Assembly (NCBI RefSeq): GCF_947260015.1
Contig: NZ_CAMYOM010000001.1
Coordinates: 84,456-148,455, forward strand
Source: an uncultured Eudoraea sp.
GTDB lineage: Bacteria > Bacteroidota > Bacteroidia > Flavobacteriales > Flavobacteriaceae
Length of the DNA stretch: 64,000 bases
Reading direction: 5' to 3'
Part shown: piece by piece, positions 8,419-17,296 of the stretch
Layout: every line of letters begins with the position of its first letter
Position numbering within the stretch: position 1 is the first letter of the stretch
The notes under the pieces: model-generated
Told to the model about the DNA's origin: nothing
The model's input: only the letters and a program-made list of their open reading frames with translations
Databases searched by the model: none
Program-made: the position numbers and the translations under genes

Positions 8419-10083
8419 ATGAAAAATATTTTGATTCTTTTTTTATGGTTTTTCTTTAGTCAGCCAAACCATGCTCATAATCAGACTCCCTCTATTGAGT
8501 CCCGGATTGATGACCCAATCGAATTGAGTAAGAAAATTATAAATGAGGGCGCCGACTCCTGGAGCGAGGATGCAAAGCAACGAATACTTGATATTTACGG
8601 ATCCGCTAACTCGTCCAATGCAACCAACAAGAATTATATTTTGTTGGAATCACCAAGTCTGGTATTTGATTATTTCCAAGGTGGATTTGGCAATTCACAG
8701 GAACTGTTAAGTAAAGACATTTTTCTTAATATGTTGAATCAGGCTGTCAATTCACCGGACATAGCAAGTGCAGAAGTGGCCAAAGCAAGCATGGAGCAAA
8801 GCTTGAAAGAATATCTTTTAGCTTATGACATAGTAAAGAAATTTAAAGAATCTAATTCTCTAAGCAATGAAGATGCGATTAAGTTTTTAGAAAATAGATT
8901 TGGATATAACAAGCTTAGTTTCGCGAAAAATTTAACTAATGCCAGTTCAGACAATTATAATCCTGTATCAAATAAGAAAAATGCAAGAAAAGTAATTTCA
9001 AAAATAAATTTTATAAAGAAGACATATCCAAGTCAAATCCCTTTAATTAATGTTCTGGCCGAACTGGAAGAATTTTATCAGTTATTGCAAGAAGCCAATA
9101 TTGGCTTAACTGCATATGTACCGTATAATAACTTTAAAAATTCCGTTTATAAATTAAATAAACAGAGAATAAGCGAAAGAATACAATGGCGTTCAACCAT
9201 AGAAATTAAATATCCAACAAATGGAACGGTTTGGATTGCTCCTGGCCCTGTTGAATTAAAATGGACCACATCTAACTTGGATGAAAGCAAAACTATTAAG
9301 TTCTTTTTAACCAGGGACGATGTGGTGGTGCAAGAACTAGGTGTTTTCAAAAACATGAACTTTGTAAAAGATGTAAGGCTTAGAAGAGGACTTCCCGCCG
9401 GAGATAAGTATAAAATAATGGGAATTGAACTCTTTCCCGTAAATAAATACCATATAGCAAAGTATGCCACTCCATATTTTACGATAAAGAAAGCAGATAA
9501 GATACCTGAAGAAATTATAGTCGAGGTCCCTGCTGAAATTGTTGAAACTCCTGTTGACATTGCAGAGATACCTATTGCAGTAAAAGAAGTTATTGTGGAG
9601 CCGGTTCAAGAGCCCGCCAAAGTAGTTGAGAAACCCGCGGTGCCGGTTCAAAAACCTAAAGAGACAATTGCTGTAGTGGAGGAAGAGGAGAAAGAAATAA
9701 CTGTATCAGAAGTAGTTAAGACCCCAAATAGAACTGTTTTTGAAGGAAGAAAAATTTCGTATCAAAAAGAATTGGTTGTAGATAGTGAGACAATAACCAT
9801 AAGTCTTTATGATCATGGCAGAGCAGATGGTGACATTGTATCTATCTATCTTAATGGAGAGCAAATTGTGGCTAATCATATATTAACATACACTAAAAAA
9901 AGTTTTGAGGTAAAACTGAATTTAAATAAATCGAATGATCTTTTTCTCTATGCCCATAATTTGGGAAAATTTCCTCCAAACACAGTCTCCATAGAAATAA
10001 AGGATGGTTCCAGTGCAGAAAATATTGTTCTGAATTCTGACTTGTCCAGTTGCGAAGCAGTATTAATAAGTGTAAAACAATAA
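8419..10083 (+). CDS. Secreted multidomain protein with Ig-like domain and Val/Glu/Pro-rich linker
   Basis: 554 residues with a signal peptide (MKNILILFLWFFFSQPNHA). Residues ~25-250 are helical and unrecognised. Residues ~258-350 (IEIKYPTNGTVWIAPGPVEL through ATPYFTIKK) have the pattern of a fungal Kre9/KNH-type Ig-like domain (Ser-Thr-rich GPI-anchored family). Residues ~355-430 are a Val/Glu/Pro/Ile-rich low-complexity spacer with repeated VEKP/VQKP/VEVP units. The C-terminal ~110 residues (ITISLYDHGRADGDIVSIYL and NDLFLYAHNLGKFPPN) are a β-rich module seen in other Bacteroidota secreted proteins. Probably cell-surface or periplasmic; no catalytic motif. Monocistronic. Confidence 0.65.
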   Translation: MKNILILFLWFFFSQPNHAHNQTPSIESRIDDPIELSKKIINEGADSWSEDAKQRILDIYGSANSSNATNKNYILLESPSLVFDYFQGGFGNSQELLSKDIFLNMLNQAVNSPDIASAEVAKASMEQSLKEYLLAYDIVKKFKESNSLSNEDAIKFLENRFGYNKLSFAKNLTNASSDNYNPVSNKKNARKVISKINFIKKTYPSQIPLINVLAELEEFYQLLQEANIGLTAYVPYNNFKNSVYKLNKQRISERIQWRSTIEIKYPTNGTVWIAPGPVELKWTTSNLDESKTIKFFLTRDDVVVQELGVFKNMNFVKDVRLRRGLPAGDKYKIMGIELFPVNKYHIAKYATPYFTIKKADKIPEEIIVEVPAEIVETPVDIAEIPIAVKEVIVEPVQEPAKVVEKPAVPVQKPKETIAVVEEEEKEITVSEVVKTPNRTVFEGRKISYQKELVVDSETITISLYDHGRADGDIVSIYLNGEQIVANHILTYTKKSFEVKLNLNKSNDLFLYAHNLGKFPPNTVSIEIKDGSSAENIVLNSDLSSCEAVLISVKQ

Positions 10084-10189
10084 CTCCTTAAAGGAAAATA
10101 CGCTAACAAAAAGTTGATTTGGGTTGTTTGCAAAAGCATCTTATTTAATAGCTCCAAAAACCAATTTACTAATAGAACAAATGGTCTGT

Positions 10190-11356
10190 CTAAATTTTTC
10201 GTCGACGACGTTCTTTTTTTATCAACTCCAATTCCCTGTTAGTCTGTCCCGCAACCGAAGTATTTTCTTCGGCCCGTCGAATTAAATAAGGCATTACATC
10301 ACGTACGGGTCCAAAAGGTAAATACTTTGCTACATTATAGCCCTTCTCCGCCAGATTAAAAGAAATATGATCGCTCATTCCGTATAGTTGGCCAAACCAA
10401 ATACGGTTGTCATTATTAGCAATCCCTTTTTGCTTCATCAAATCAATTAATTTGTAAGAACTCAATTCATTATGGGTACCGGAAAAAAGGGAGATCCTAT
10501 CCAGGTGTTCAACGATATAGGCCACTGTTGTATCATAGTTAGAATCACTTTCAGATTTAGTAGCACATATTGGGGAAGCATAATTATTTTCTAAAGCTCT
10601 TTCATTTTCCTTTTCCATATAAGCTCCACGAACGGTCTTGATTCCAATTTTAAAATCTTCGTTCCGGGCTTTGGCATGAAGCTCTTTAAGGTAATCCATA
10701 CGATCCCAACGGTAAAGTTGTAGTGTGTTAAATACAATAGCTTTATCCTTATTGTATCTACGCATCATTTCTTCCACCAATTCATCGGCAGCATCCTGCA
10801 TCCAACTTTCCTCGGCATCTATTAAAAGTGAAACATCCAGGTCATATGCTTTTTTACATGTAGTATCAAAGCGGCCCACTACTCTGTCCCATTCTTCTTT
10901 TTCTTTTTTTGACAGGGATTTGCCTTTTCCAATTTTTCGGAATAGTGCCACCCTGCCATAGCCACTTGGTTTAAAGACTGCGAAAGGAATAGCATCTAGT
11001 TTCTTTACAAATTCTAGTATCTTCAAGGTTTTCTCCAGGGCAGCATCCAGAGGATCTTCTGTATCTTTACCTTCTACAGAATAATCAAGAACAGAACAAA
11101 CACCTTTGTTCCACATTTTATCTACTACTGTCATGCAATCTTCCTCACTTACACCACCGCAAAAATGATCGAATACTGTAGCCCGAATAAGGCCATCAAC
11201 CGGTAATCTTGCTTTTAGAGCAAAATTGGTCATTGCCGTACCAATTTTAACAAGCGGTTCATTAGCTATCATTCTAAAAAGAAAATAGGCTCGCTCCAAT
11301 TCAGAATCGGATTTAAGAGAAAATGCTGTTGAAGTATCTTCAAAAATTCTGTTCAT
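10190..11356 (-). CDS. Proline dehydrogenase
   Basis: Monofunctional FAD-dependent proline dehydrogenase that oxidises proline to pyrroline-5-carboxylate, feeding electrons to the quinone pool. 388 residues. Family motifs are present: the TIM-barrel segment SLLIDAEESWMQDAADEL, IKTVRGAYMEKE, FSGTHNELS, and near the C terminus the flavin/substrate segment RIWFGQLYGMSDHISFNL followed by YLPFGPVRDVMPYLIRRAEEN with the paired arginines that bind the substrate carboxylate. No P5C-dehydrogenase domain is fused. A TATCTTTG -7 box lies 23 bp upstream of the start. The gene is divergent from aroB, a pairing frequent in this family. Confidence 0.9.
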   Translation of the reverse strand: MNRIFEDTSTAFSLKSDSELERAYFLFRMIANEPLVKIGTAMTNFALKARLPVDGLIRATVFDHFCGGVSEEDCMTVVDKMWNKGVCSVLDYSVEGKDTEDPLDAALEKTLKILEFVKKLDAIPFAVFKPSGYGRVALFRKIGKGKSLSKKEKEEWDRVVGRFDTTCKKAYDLDVSLLIDAEESWMQDAADELVEEMMRRYNKDKAIVFNTLQLYRWDRMDYLKELHAKARNEDFKIGIKTVRGAYMEKENERALENNYASPICATKSESDSNYDTTVAYIVEHLDRISLFSGTHNELSSYKLIDLMKQKGIANNDNRIWFGQLYGMSDHISFNLAEKGYNVAKYLPFGPVRDVMPYLIRRAEENTSVAGQTNRELELIKKERRRRKI

Positions 11357-11378
11357 TATTGCTGATTTGTTATCAATT

Positions 11379-11386
11379 CAAAGATA
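11379..11386 (-). promoter_or_regulatory. Candidate -7 box of proline dehydrogenase gene
   Basis: Minus-strand TATCTTTG, identical to the -7 box of uvrA, 23 bp before the start codon. No TTG at the expected -33 position. Confidence 0.4.
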
Positions 11387-11494
11387 ATAACAGAATTTGT
11401 ATTCATTTACTAAAAAATAGCCTTTATTTTGTGTTTTACTTTTAATAAGTCATTCATTTAAGAATATCACGAAAGACAATATAAACTATAACCC

Positions 11495-12556
11495 ATGGAA
11501 TCAATTACTTCTTTTTCTGCCCAAATCCATTTTAATTATTTGGGATATGAAGCTTTTGAATATCATTTAAAAAAATCTAACTATTCCAGTATTTTTATTC
11601 TTGTTGACCAAAATACAAGGGAGCACTGTCTGCCTAAATTTTTAGCCAGTGTTGGAGGTGATTATAACTTCGAGATTGTAGAAATAAAATCTGGTGAAAT
11701 TAACAAAAGTATTAGCAGTTGCATACAGGTTTGGGAAGCACTTTCGGCAATAGGTGCGGACAGACAGAGTTTATTAATAAATCTGGGAGGTGGTGTTATT
11801 ACAGATTTGGGTGGTTTTGTAGCCTCAACATTTAGGAGAGGCATAGATTTCATTAATGTTCCCACAAGTTTACTGGCCATGGTAGATGCGTCTGTTGGAG
11901 GAAAGACAGGAGTTGATATGGGAATGTTAAAAAATCAGATAGGTGTTATAAACCAGCCTGAAATGGTGCTCATTATTCCTAAATTTCTGAATACGCTAGA
12001 TAAAAGGCAATTGAATAGTGGCTTCGCGGAAATGCTCAAACATGGCCTAATCACAAGTGAACCGTTTTGGAGAGCTCTTAAAAAAGTTAATTCTGTTGAC
12101 CAATTGGAAGATCATATTTACGAATCCATAGTTATAAAAAATGAAATAGTTCGTCAGGATCCAAGAGAGAAAAGTCTTAGAAAAATATTAAATTTTGGTC
12201 ATACCTTTGGGCACGCAATTGAATCCTATTTTTTAGAGAATCAGGAACGTGAATCCTTGCTTCACGGTGAGGCAATCGCCATCGGCATGATATTGGAAGC
12301 ATTCTTGTCACATCAGCAAACCGGTTTGGGAATTAATCAATTGGAAGATATCAAAATGACTTTACTCAAACATTTTGAAAAAGTTGATTTTAACGATAAC
12401 GACATCGATGCGATTATAGATCTTTTAAAATTCGATAAGAAGAACTCGCACGGAAGTATCTTCTTTGTTCTTTTAAAAAGGATTGGTGAAGCCCAGATTG
12501 ACAATAGAGTTCCTGATGATATGTTGAGCCAGGCATTTTCTTACTACAAAGATTAG
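11495..12556 (+). CDS. aroB: 3-dehydroquinate synthase
   Basis: Second enzyme of the shikimate pathway, converting DAHP to 3-dehydroquinate with NAD+ and a divalent metal. 353 residues, the usual length. Visible motifs are the NAD-binding NLGGGVITDLGGFVASTFRR, then NVPTSLLAMVDASVGGKTGV, the metal-ligand regions SGFAEMLKHG (Glu), NFGHTFGHAIE (His) and LHGEAIAIGM (His), and the substrate-contacting K in LKFDKKN. The start ATG is preceded by the proline dehydrogenase divergent intergenic region. A small conserved gene follows 116 bp downstream. Confidence 0.95.
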   Translation: MESITSFSAQIHFNYLGYEAFEYHLKKSNYSSIFILVDQNTREHCLPKFLASVGGDYNFEIVEIKSGEINKSISSCIQVWEALSAIGADRQSLLINLGGGVITDLGGFVASTFRRGIDFINVPTSLLAMVDASVGGKTGVDMGMLKNQIGVINQPEMVLIIPKFLNTLDKRQLNSGFAEMLKHGLITSEPFWRALKKVNSVDQLEDHIYESIVIKNEIVRQDPREKSLRKILNFGHTFGHAIESYFLENQERESLLHGEAIAIGMILEAFLSHQQTGLGINQLEDIKMTLLKHFEKVDFNDNDIDAIIDLLKFDKKNSHGSIFFVLLKRIGEAQIDNRVPDDMLSQAFSYYKD

Positions 12557-12672
12557 CAATTTCATATACTAAAATTGCTGTTTTACAACTCTTTGAATTC
12601 CTAAAGAAAAAAAAAGTATAGTTTAGGTACAGGATTAAGACAACTGATACGGTTGTATTCAAATACCTGCTT

Positions 12673-12993
12673 ATGAAACGAATACTTATAGATTACAAAA
12701 AGTTAAATCACGATGTAACCAGTCTTCTGATTGAAACCTATCCTTACGGATACGGGGATGAAGATATAATTGCATTTAGAAATGTTAACGGTGAATTCAT
12801 TGAAGCAGTAGAACTTCAAACTGCAGATACCCTGTATCTTATTAAAATAAGTAAGAGTCTTTCTCATTTCATTGCTAATTTCGATGAAAACATAGCCGAA
12901 GGCATTGAAGCAATAATAGATGAATCTATTGAAGGGCCTTCCTTAGAACTTAATATTGAAGAAGAAAATGAGGACGAAAAAGGTTTTGATTAG
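12673..12993 (+). CDS. Conserved acidic hypothetical protein
   Basis: 106 residues, soluble, no signal peptide. The N terminus MKRILIDYKKLNHDVTSLLI is followed by YPYGYGDEDIIAFRNVNGE and an acidic tail EENEDEKG. I recall similar small proteins beside aroB and proline dehydrogenase in other Flavobacteriaceae, but no function is known to me. Its stop codon overlaps that of the convergent DinB-like gene through the shared TTAG tetranucleotide. It may be a folding or interaction partner rather than an enzyme; no catalytic residues stand out. Confidence 0.7.
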   Translation: MKRILIDYKKLNHDVTSLLIETYPYGYGDEDIIAFRNVNGEFIEAVELQTADTLYLIKISKSLSHFIANFDENIAEGIEAIIDESIEGPSLELNIEEENEDEKGFD

Positions 12994-13511
12994 TCTTTAA
13001 GGTAACGCTCACGCAAAACGTTTCTATGGTGTCTCTGGTGGCCGCAACAAATAAATCCCAAAGCCGCAACACTCATAGGGGAATCACTTGCAATACCAAC
13101 TCTTTTCAATGTCTCATCAGATAATTTTTCAAAAAGAGCAATCGTAGATTTCCGTATAGTTCTATAATTTTCTATCAATTCTTCCTTATTCCAACTATCT
13201 GCATTAGATTCTTCAACAAACATATCCTGATCAAACCCTGGTAAAGATGTTTTATCATTTCTGGCAAATCGAAGAGCCCTATATTGAAATACGCGCTCAG
13301 CATCTAAGATATGAACCAACACCTGTGCCACAGTCCATTTTCCAACACTATATGAATAATGAAACTTATCTTTCGGAATACTGGAAATAAACAATGGAAA
13401 ATTCTCCAATTGCCTTCTTAACATCTCTACCAGTTCCACATCCCCCAAAGTTGCAATGTAAGGTTCGTAAAAGGGATGGAAATCTTCTTTTTTCAGTTCA
13501 GAATTCTTCAT
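12990..13511 (-). CDS. DinB-like four-helix-bundle protein
   Basis: 173 residues with the DinB/YfiT-type metal-binding pattern: KWTVAQVLVHILDAERVFQYR (first His) and a C-terminal CCGHQRHHRNVLRERY cluster supplying further His ligands, with YRTIRKSTIALFEKLSDETL between. Members of this superfamily include thiol transferases and many proteins of unknown activity; substrate cannot be inferred. The ORF track starts at a TTG at 13520; the ATG at 13511 (MKNSELKKED) is preferred. The 3' end overlaps the convergent 106-residue gene by 4 bp. Confidence 0.85.
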   Translation of the reverse strand: MKNSELKKEDFHPFYEPYIATLGDVELVEMLRRQLENFPLFISSIPKDKFHYSYSVGKWTVAQVLVHILDAERVFQYRALRFARNDKTSLPGFDQDMFVEESNADSWNKEELIENYRTIRKSTIALFEKLSDETLKRVGIASDSPMSVAALGFICCGHQRHHRNVLRERYLKD

Positions 13512-13646
13512 AGTGGCCAATAAGAAAGTTAATATCTTTCTGTTTTGAATTATTAAAGAGAATAGTTGCGGGGAAATTTAACTTAAATCAATAAAAATTG
13601 AACATAACTACAACATCAGCAAGTTGAGTTCAGGAAATGTTGCCAT

Positions 13647-14126
13647 TTATAACTCATTAAAAATGGTGTGCATTAAACGTTTTTTGTCGTTAATACTCTC
13701 TTCCAGGGAAATCATGGTCTCCGTTCTGCTAATCCCTTCAATATCATCTATCTTAAATATGATATTCTTGGCGTGGATAGTATCTTTCGCTCTGATCTTA
13801 CAAAAAATATTGAATTTACCGGTAGTGATATGGGCTACAGTAACATAGGGAATTTGGTTCAAACGCTCTAAAACAAATTTCGTTTGATGTGATTTTTCCA
13901 GAAAGATGCCTACATAGGCTATGAATGCATAACCTAGTTTTAAATAATCGAGAGTAAGTGAAGATCCACGAATAATCCCAGATTCCTCCATTTTTTTCAC
14001 TCGTACATGAACTGTTCCTGCAGAGATAAGTAATTTTTTAGCAATATCAGTGAATGGTGTCCTGGTATTGTCGATTAACATATCCAGAATTTGATGGTCT
14101 ATTTCGTCTAATTTTATTTTTCCCAT
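13647..14126 (-). CDS. Lrp/AsnC-family transcriptional regulator
   Basis: 159-residue regulator. The N-terminal HTH reads LDEIDHQILDMLIDNTRTPFTDIAKKLLISAGTVHVRVKKME and the C-terminal RAM/αβ ligand domain reads GYAFIAYVGIFLEKS, VTVAHITTGKFNIFCKIRAKD. Family members assemble as octamers and respond to amino acids. Located downstream of, and on the same strand as, the M14 peptidase gene with a 106 bp gap, so it probably has its own promoter. The ald, proline dehydrogenase and peptidase genes nearby make amino-acid catabolism a plausible target set, but that is inference. Confidence 0.9.
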   Translation of the reverse strand: MGKIKLDEIDHQILDMLIDNTRTPFTDIAKKLLISAGTVHVRVKKMEESGIIRGSSLTLDYLKLGYAFIAYVGIFLEKSHQTKFVLERLNQIPYVTVAHITTGKFNIFCKIRAKDTIHAKNIIFKIDDIEGISRTETMISLEESINDKKRLMHTIFNEL

Positions 14127-14232
14127 TTTAAGTATAATTTTTACTTCGGGCTAAATTTAAGAATTAAAATGTAATAAATAATGCGTTTTTTTGTGTTATA
14201 TGCAAAAAATAAACACTTTTTCCTCATATAGT

Positions 14233-15336
14233 TCAAAAAAGAAGTTGATACAATTTTCTATCAGATTTCAAAAAGTTCAGATCATTTTGATCACTACAAT
14301 TTAGATATTTGTGGCCAAAGCTATCCTTTAATTCACCCGTTACTTCAATAAAAGGGTTGAACATTATGGTTTCTTTATTCAATACTTCTTTATAAAGTAT
14401 ACCAATACTATGGTCAAATTTCTTATTAATAAGATTTGCATTTAAGATTAAGACATCAAAAAAACGCTTATTATTTTCAGGTATGTCAAAATAAGTATCC
14501 AAACTATATCCTTCAATTTTGCTTTGCGCAATTACCAATATTGCCTTAATTAAGGCGTAAAAAATAAATTCCCTTGTACGCTCTCTTTGGTAATCATCTG
14601 GAAAATGACCTGCTTCAAATAATATGGTGGGTGTTCCCAGTAGTTGAAAAGTATCTCCTACACAATTGGGGTTAAAGGCATCGTCATATCTGCCAATTTG
14701 ATCGGGTATAAGGGATGACAATGCTTTATGTATGGCCACAATTATTTTCATGCTTTGACCTCTGCTAACTGATACGTTGCGCTGAATATCATGAGAAGGG
14801 GCCAAAAACGATAAAGTGGCCGGTTTCTTGAGGCTTCCCACGTTAAAAATCGTTCGCTGATCATGGAGATTAAAACAAAAATCAGGCTTTATTTCATCAT
14901 AAAGATCCCGCAGAATTCTGCTTTCTGGTTGACTTAATTCGAGTGCGTCTCTGTTTAAATCTACCTTATTCGCATTTTCTCTCGTATAGACGGCAGCACC
15001 ATCAGGGTTTAAGACGGGAACTATAGTTAGTGTTACCGATGATAAAATTTGATTAGTAAGGTCGTCGCTCTTATTTAAATAATTAATTAAGTCCAGTACG
15101 GCCTTCGAGGTAGTGGTCTCGTTACCATGCATCTGTGACCACATTAAGATTTTTATTTTTCCGCTACCCAATGTTACTTTGTAAATCAGTCTATTTTCTA
15201 CAGATTTTCCCAGGGGAGAAATTTTATTCTGAATTGAATTCCTCTCTATAAAAGATTGAAGTTGCAAACTGCTAATATATCTTCCATGCACAGAAAGCTC
15301 TTTTATTTCCGGATAATTTAAAGAAGAAAAATTCAC
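14233..15336 (-). CDS. M14-family zinc carboxypeptidase
   Basis: 367-residue metallopeptidase without an obvious signal peptide, so probably cytoplasmic. Zinc ligands are seen in the HxxE motif of MWSQMHGNETTTSKA and the later His of FCFNLHDQRT, and the catalytic Glu in TILFEAGHFPDD; NPDGAAVYTREN and VDLNRDA are the substrate-binding Asn-Arg region of the family. Expected activity is removal of a C-terminal or side-chain amino acid from a peptide. Its start lies 18 bp from a cluster of TTACAAATGT elements that include a -7-like box. Confidence 0.85.
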   Translation of the reverse strand: MNFSSLNYPEIKELSVHGRYISSLQLQSFIERNSIQNKISPLGKSVENRLIYKVTLGSGKIKILMWSQMHGNETTTSKAVLDLINYLNKSDDLTNQILSSVTLTIVPVLNPDGAAVYTRENANKVDLNRDALELSQPESRILRDLYDEIKPDFCFNLHDQRTIFNVGSLKKPATLSFLAPSHDIQRNVSVSRGQSMKIIVAIHKALSSLIPDQIGRYDDAFNPNCVGDTFQLLGTPTILFEAGHFPDDYQRERTREFIFYALIKAILVIAQSKIEGYSLDTYFDIPENNKRFFDVLILNANLINKKFDHSIGILYKEVLNKETIMFNPFIEVTGELKDSFGHKYLNCSDQNDLNFLKSDRKLYQLLF

Positions 15337-15353
15337 AGATAATTTAATTTAAA

Positions 15354-15410
15354 TTACAAATGTAAAGGCAATTTCAATTACAAATGTGACAAAATTAGTT
15401 ACATTTGTAA
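15354..15410. promoter_or_regulatory. Three TTACAAATGT-type elements in divergent intergenic region
   Basis: TTACAAATGTAA at 15354-15365, TTACAAATGT at 15378-15387 and its inverse TTACATTTGTAA at 15399-15410. On the minus strand the first contains TACATTTG, a perfect TAnnTTTG -7 box for the M14 peptidase gene, with a TTG 16 nt further upstream. The third contains TACATTTG on the plus strand. The array may be overlapping divergent promoters or operators; the neighbouring XRE protein is a possible binder. Confidence 0.45.
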
Positions 15411-15604
15411 ACAAAATAGGTGGTTTGTCCGGGAGATATGAGTACTGTTGTAACCAAATTAGGATGTAAGTTTTATATTATATATTAATTAACTATATAT
15501 CAGATATTTATATTTATTTATTTAAATTGTTACTATAATATATTTTAACTAAAATATTGCGAATATATCAAAAAAAATAAAACCATTTAATCTGTTATTA
15601 TACA

Positions 15605-15973
15605 ATGGTAAACACAGAGGAATTTGTTCAGCGTTTAGAAAAAATACTAAAATATTATGGGCTTTCCGCTTCAGCTTTTGCGGATAAGATAGCCGTCCAA
15701 AGATCTACTATTTCCCACTTACTCAGTGGTAGAAATAAACCCAGCCTTGAATTTGTCCTGAAGGTTGTTAAGTCGTTTCCCGAAGTTAACCTTTATTGGT
15801 TGCTAAATGGAAAAGGGACATTTCCGGCGGTTCAAAAAGAAACAGCTACGCCCCACTCTACCGAAACTGTATCCTCCACAGAATACCCTTCCAACTCGAA
15901 ATCCATTAAAAAAATAATAATTTTTTATGAAGATGGTAGTTTCGAGGCTTTTAACAAAAACGCGGGGCAATAG
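15605..15973 (+). CDS. XRE-family HTH regulator
   Basis: 122 residues. Residues ~8-65 are a classical HTH_3 domain (GLSASAFADKIAVQRSTISH, LLSGRNKPSLEFVLKVVKSF) followed by the Flavobacteriaceae signature PEVNLYWLLNGKGTFP. A Ser/Thr-rich linker leads to a short C-terminal β-hairpin motif KKIIIFYEDGSFEAF, a tail I have seen on other members of this group. It is related to the XRE protein at 2708. The 230 bp upstream are highly AT-rich with no clean promoter except the divergent array at 15354-15410. Confidence 0.8.
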   Translation: MVNTEEFVQRLEKILKYYGLSASAFADKIAVQRSTISHLLSGRNKPSLEFVLKVVKSFPEVNLYWLLNGKGTFPAVQKETATPHSTETVSSTEYPSNSKSIKKIIIFYEDGSFEAFNKNAGQ

Positions 15974-16041
15974 CAACAAGGCCTGATAAATTCATTAAAT
16001 ACTCAGCATAGATATCCGTACTATTTCGTTATTTTGCATCT

Positions 16042-16416
16042 ATGAAATGGCTTTACCTCATAGTTTGTGTTTTTTTTATCACAAGCTCCTGTTACCAACC
16101 TAAAAGAGACTGCAAAGCATTTAAAAATGGCACTTTTACTTTTACTTCAATAATAAATAACGAAGAAAAGACCACCACTTTTGTTCGGTATGATAATATT
16201 GAAATTGATTTTTATGAAGGAAAGAGTGACACCTCCTCGGTAAGGTGGATAAATGATTGTGAATATATAGTGAAGAAATTGAACCCAAGAAATATGGCCG
16301 AAGAGAAATCAATTCACATGAAAATACGAACCACAACAGATAGCTCCTACACTTTCGAGTATGGGATTGTGGGAGAAACAAATAAATCTTTGGGAACAGT
16401 ATTAAAAATTAAGTAA
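16042..16416 (+). CDS. Small conserved lipoprotein upstream of TerC
   Basis: 124-residue lipoprotein: signal MKWLYLIVCVFFITSSC with lipobox Cys at about residue 17, then CKAFKNGTFTFTSI, VRYDNIEIDFYEGKSDTSSVRWINDCEYIVKKLNP and a β-rich remainder. The pattern is widespread in Flavobacteriaceae; as I recall, database copies are often labelled 'DNA topoisomerase IV', which the sequence does not support. The TerC gene starts 2 bp after its stop, so the two share a transcript. Function unknown. Confidence 0.75.
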   Translation: MKWLYLIVCVFFITSSCYQPKRDCKAFKNGTFTFTSIINNEEKTTTFVRYDNIEIDFYEGKSDTSSVRWINDCEYIVKKLNPRNMAEEKSIHMKIRTTTDSSYTFEYGIVGETNKSLGTVLKIK

Positions 16417-16418
16417 TT

Positions 16419-17234
16419 ATGTTCGATATTTTAACAAGCCCTGATGCCTGGGTAGCGCTGCTAACATTAACTTTTTTGGAGATAATATTAGGTATTGACA
16501 ATATTGTATTTATTTCGATTGCCGCAAATAAACTACCCAAAAAAGATCAAAAAAAAGCCACAAATATTGGATTATTATTGGCCATGCTACAGCGTATTAT
16601 ATTACTGTTTGCAGTTTCACTTCTTATTGGCTTAAGGATTCCCTTTTATTATATTAATGCCTCCTGGATCTCTATAGGGGTTAGCGGCCAGGCCCTGATC
16701 CTGTTTTTGGGAGGTATTTTCCTTTTATATAAAAGTACATCGGAAATTCATGAAAAGGTAGAGATGCCGCAACATGATGAAGATGAGCTAAAATCTAAAA
16801 ATATTACCAGTTTCTCCAAAGCTATTGTACAAATTGTCATAATTGATTTTATATTTTCCATAGATTCAATATTAACAGCTGTTGGTATGACCAATGGCAT
16901 TGGTGATAAGCCTATGGACGCCCTTGTACTTATGGTTATTGCTGTTGTTGTTTCTATATTAATCATGATGATCTTTGCCAATCCGATTCGGATTTTTATT
17001 AATAATCATCCTTCCATGCAAATACTCGCTCTTTCCTTTTTAATTTTAATTGGTTTTATGCTAATTGCAGAATCTGCGCATCTAAGCCATGCAAGAATTT
17101 TTGAGCAGGAGATTGGAGCTATTCCAAAAGGGTATCTATATTTCGCGATAGCCTTTTCTTTGTTAGTAGAGTTTTTAAATATAAAGATGCGGAAAAAAAA
17201 TAATCCAAAAGAAATACCGGAAAAGCATACATAA
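16419..17234 (+). CDS. TerC-family integral membrane protein
   Basis: 271 residues with about seven to eight hydrophobic helices. Family signatures are FLEIILGIDNIVFISIAA near the N terminus and the matching IIDFIFSIDSILTAVGMTNG in the second half, each with the conserved Asp in the membrane. Bacterial TerC/Alx members are linked to Mn2+ export and to tellurite resistance; the actual substrate here is not known. A His/Asp/Glu-rich loop (EMPQHDEDELK) sits between the halves. Co-transcribed with the preceding lipoprotein. Confidence 0.88.
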   Translation: MFDILTSPDAWVALLTLTFLEIILGIDNIVFISIAANKLPKKDQKKATNIGLLLAMLQRIILLFAVSLLIGLRIPFYYINASWISIGVSGQALILFLGGIFLLYKSTSEIHEKVEMPQHDEDELKSKNITSFSKAIVQIVIIDFIFSIDSILTAVGMTNGIGDKPMDALVLMVIAVVVSILIMMIFANPIRIFINNHPSMQILALSFLILIGFMLIAESAHLSHARIFEQEIGAIPKGYLYFAIAFSLLVEFLNIKMRKKNNPKEIPEKHT

Positions 17235-17296
17235 GAAACCAGCCATGATGTTTAATCCTTATCACAATAGTTTTTAGGACATTTCATCGCTATAAG

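Noticed and set aside
9147-9651. Overlapping minus-strand ORFs of 137 and 104 residues within the secreted-protein gene
   Set aside because: They are antisense to the strongly protein-like plus-strand gene and have low-complexity sequence; no independent support.
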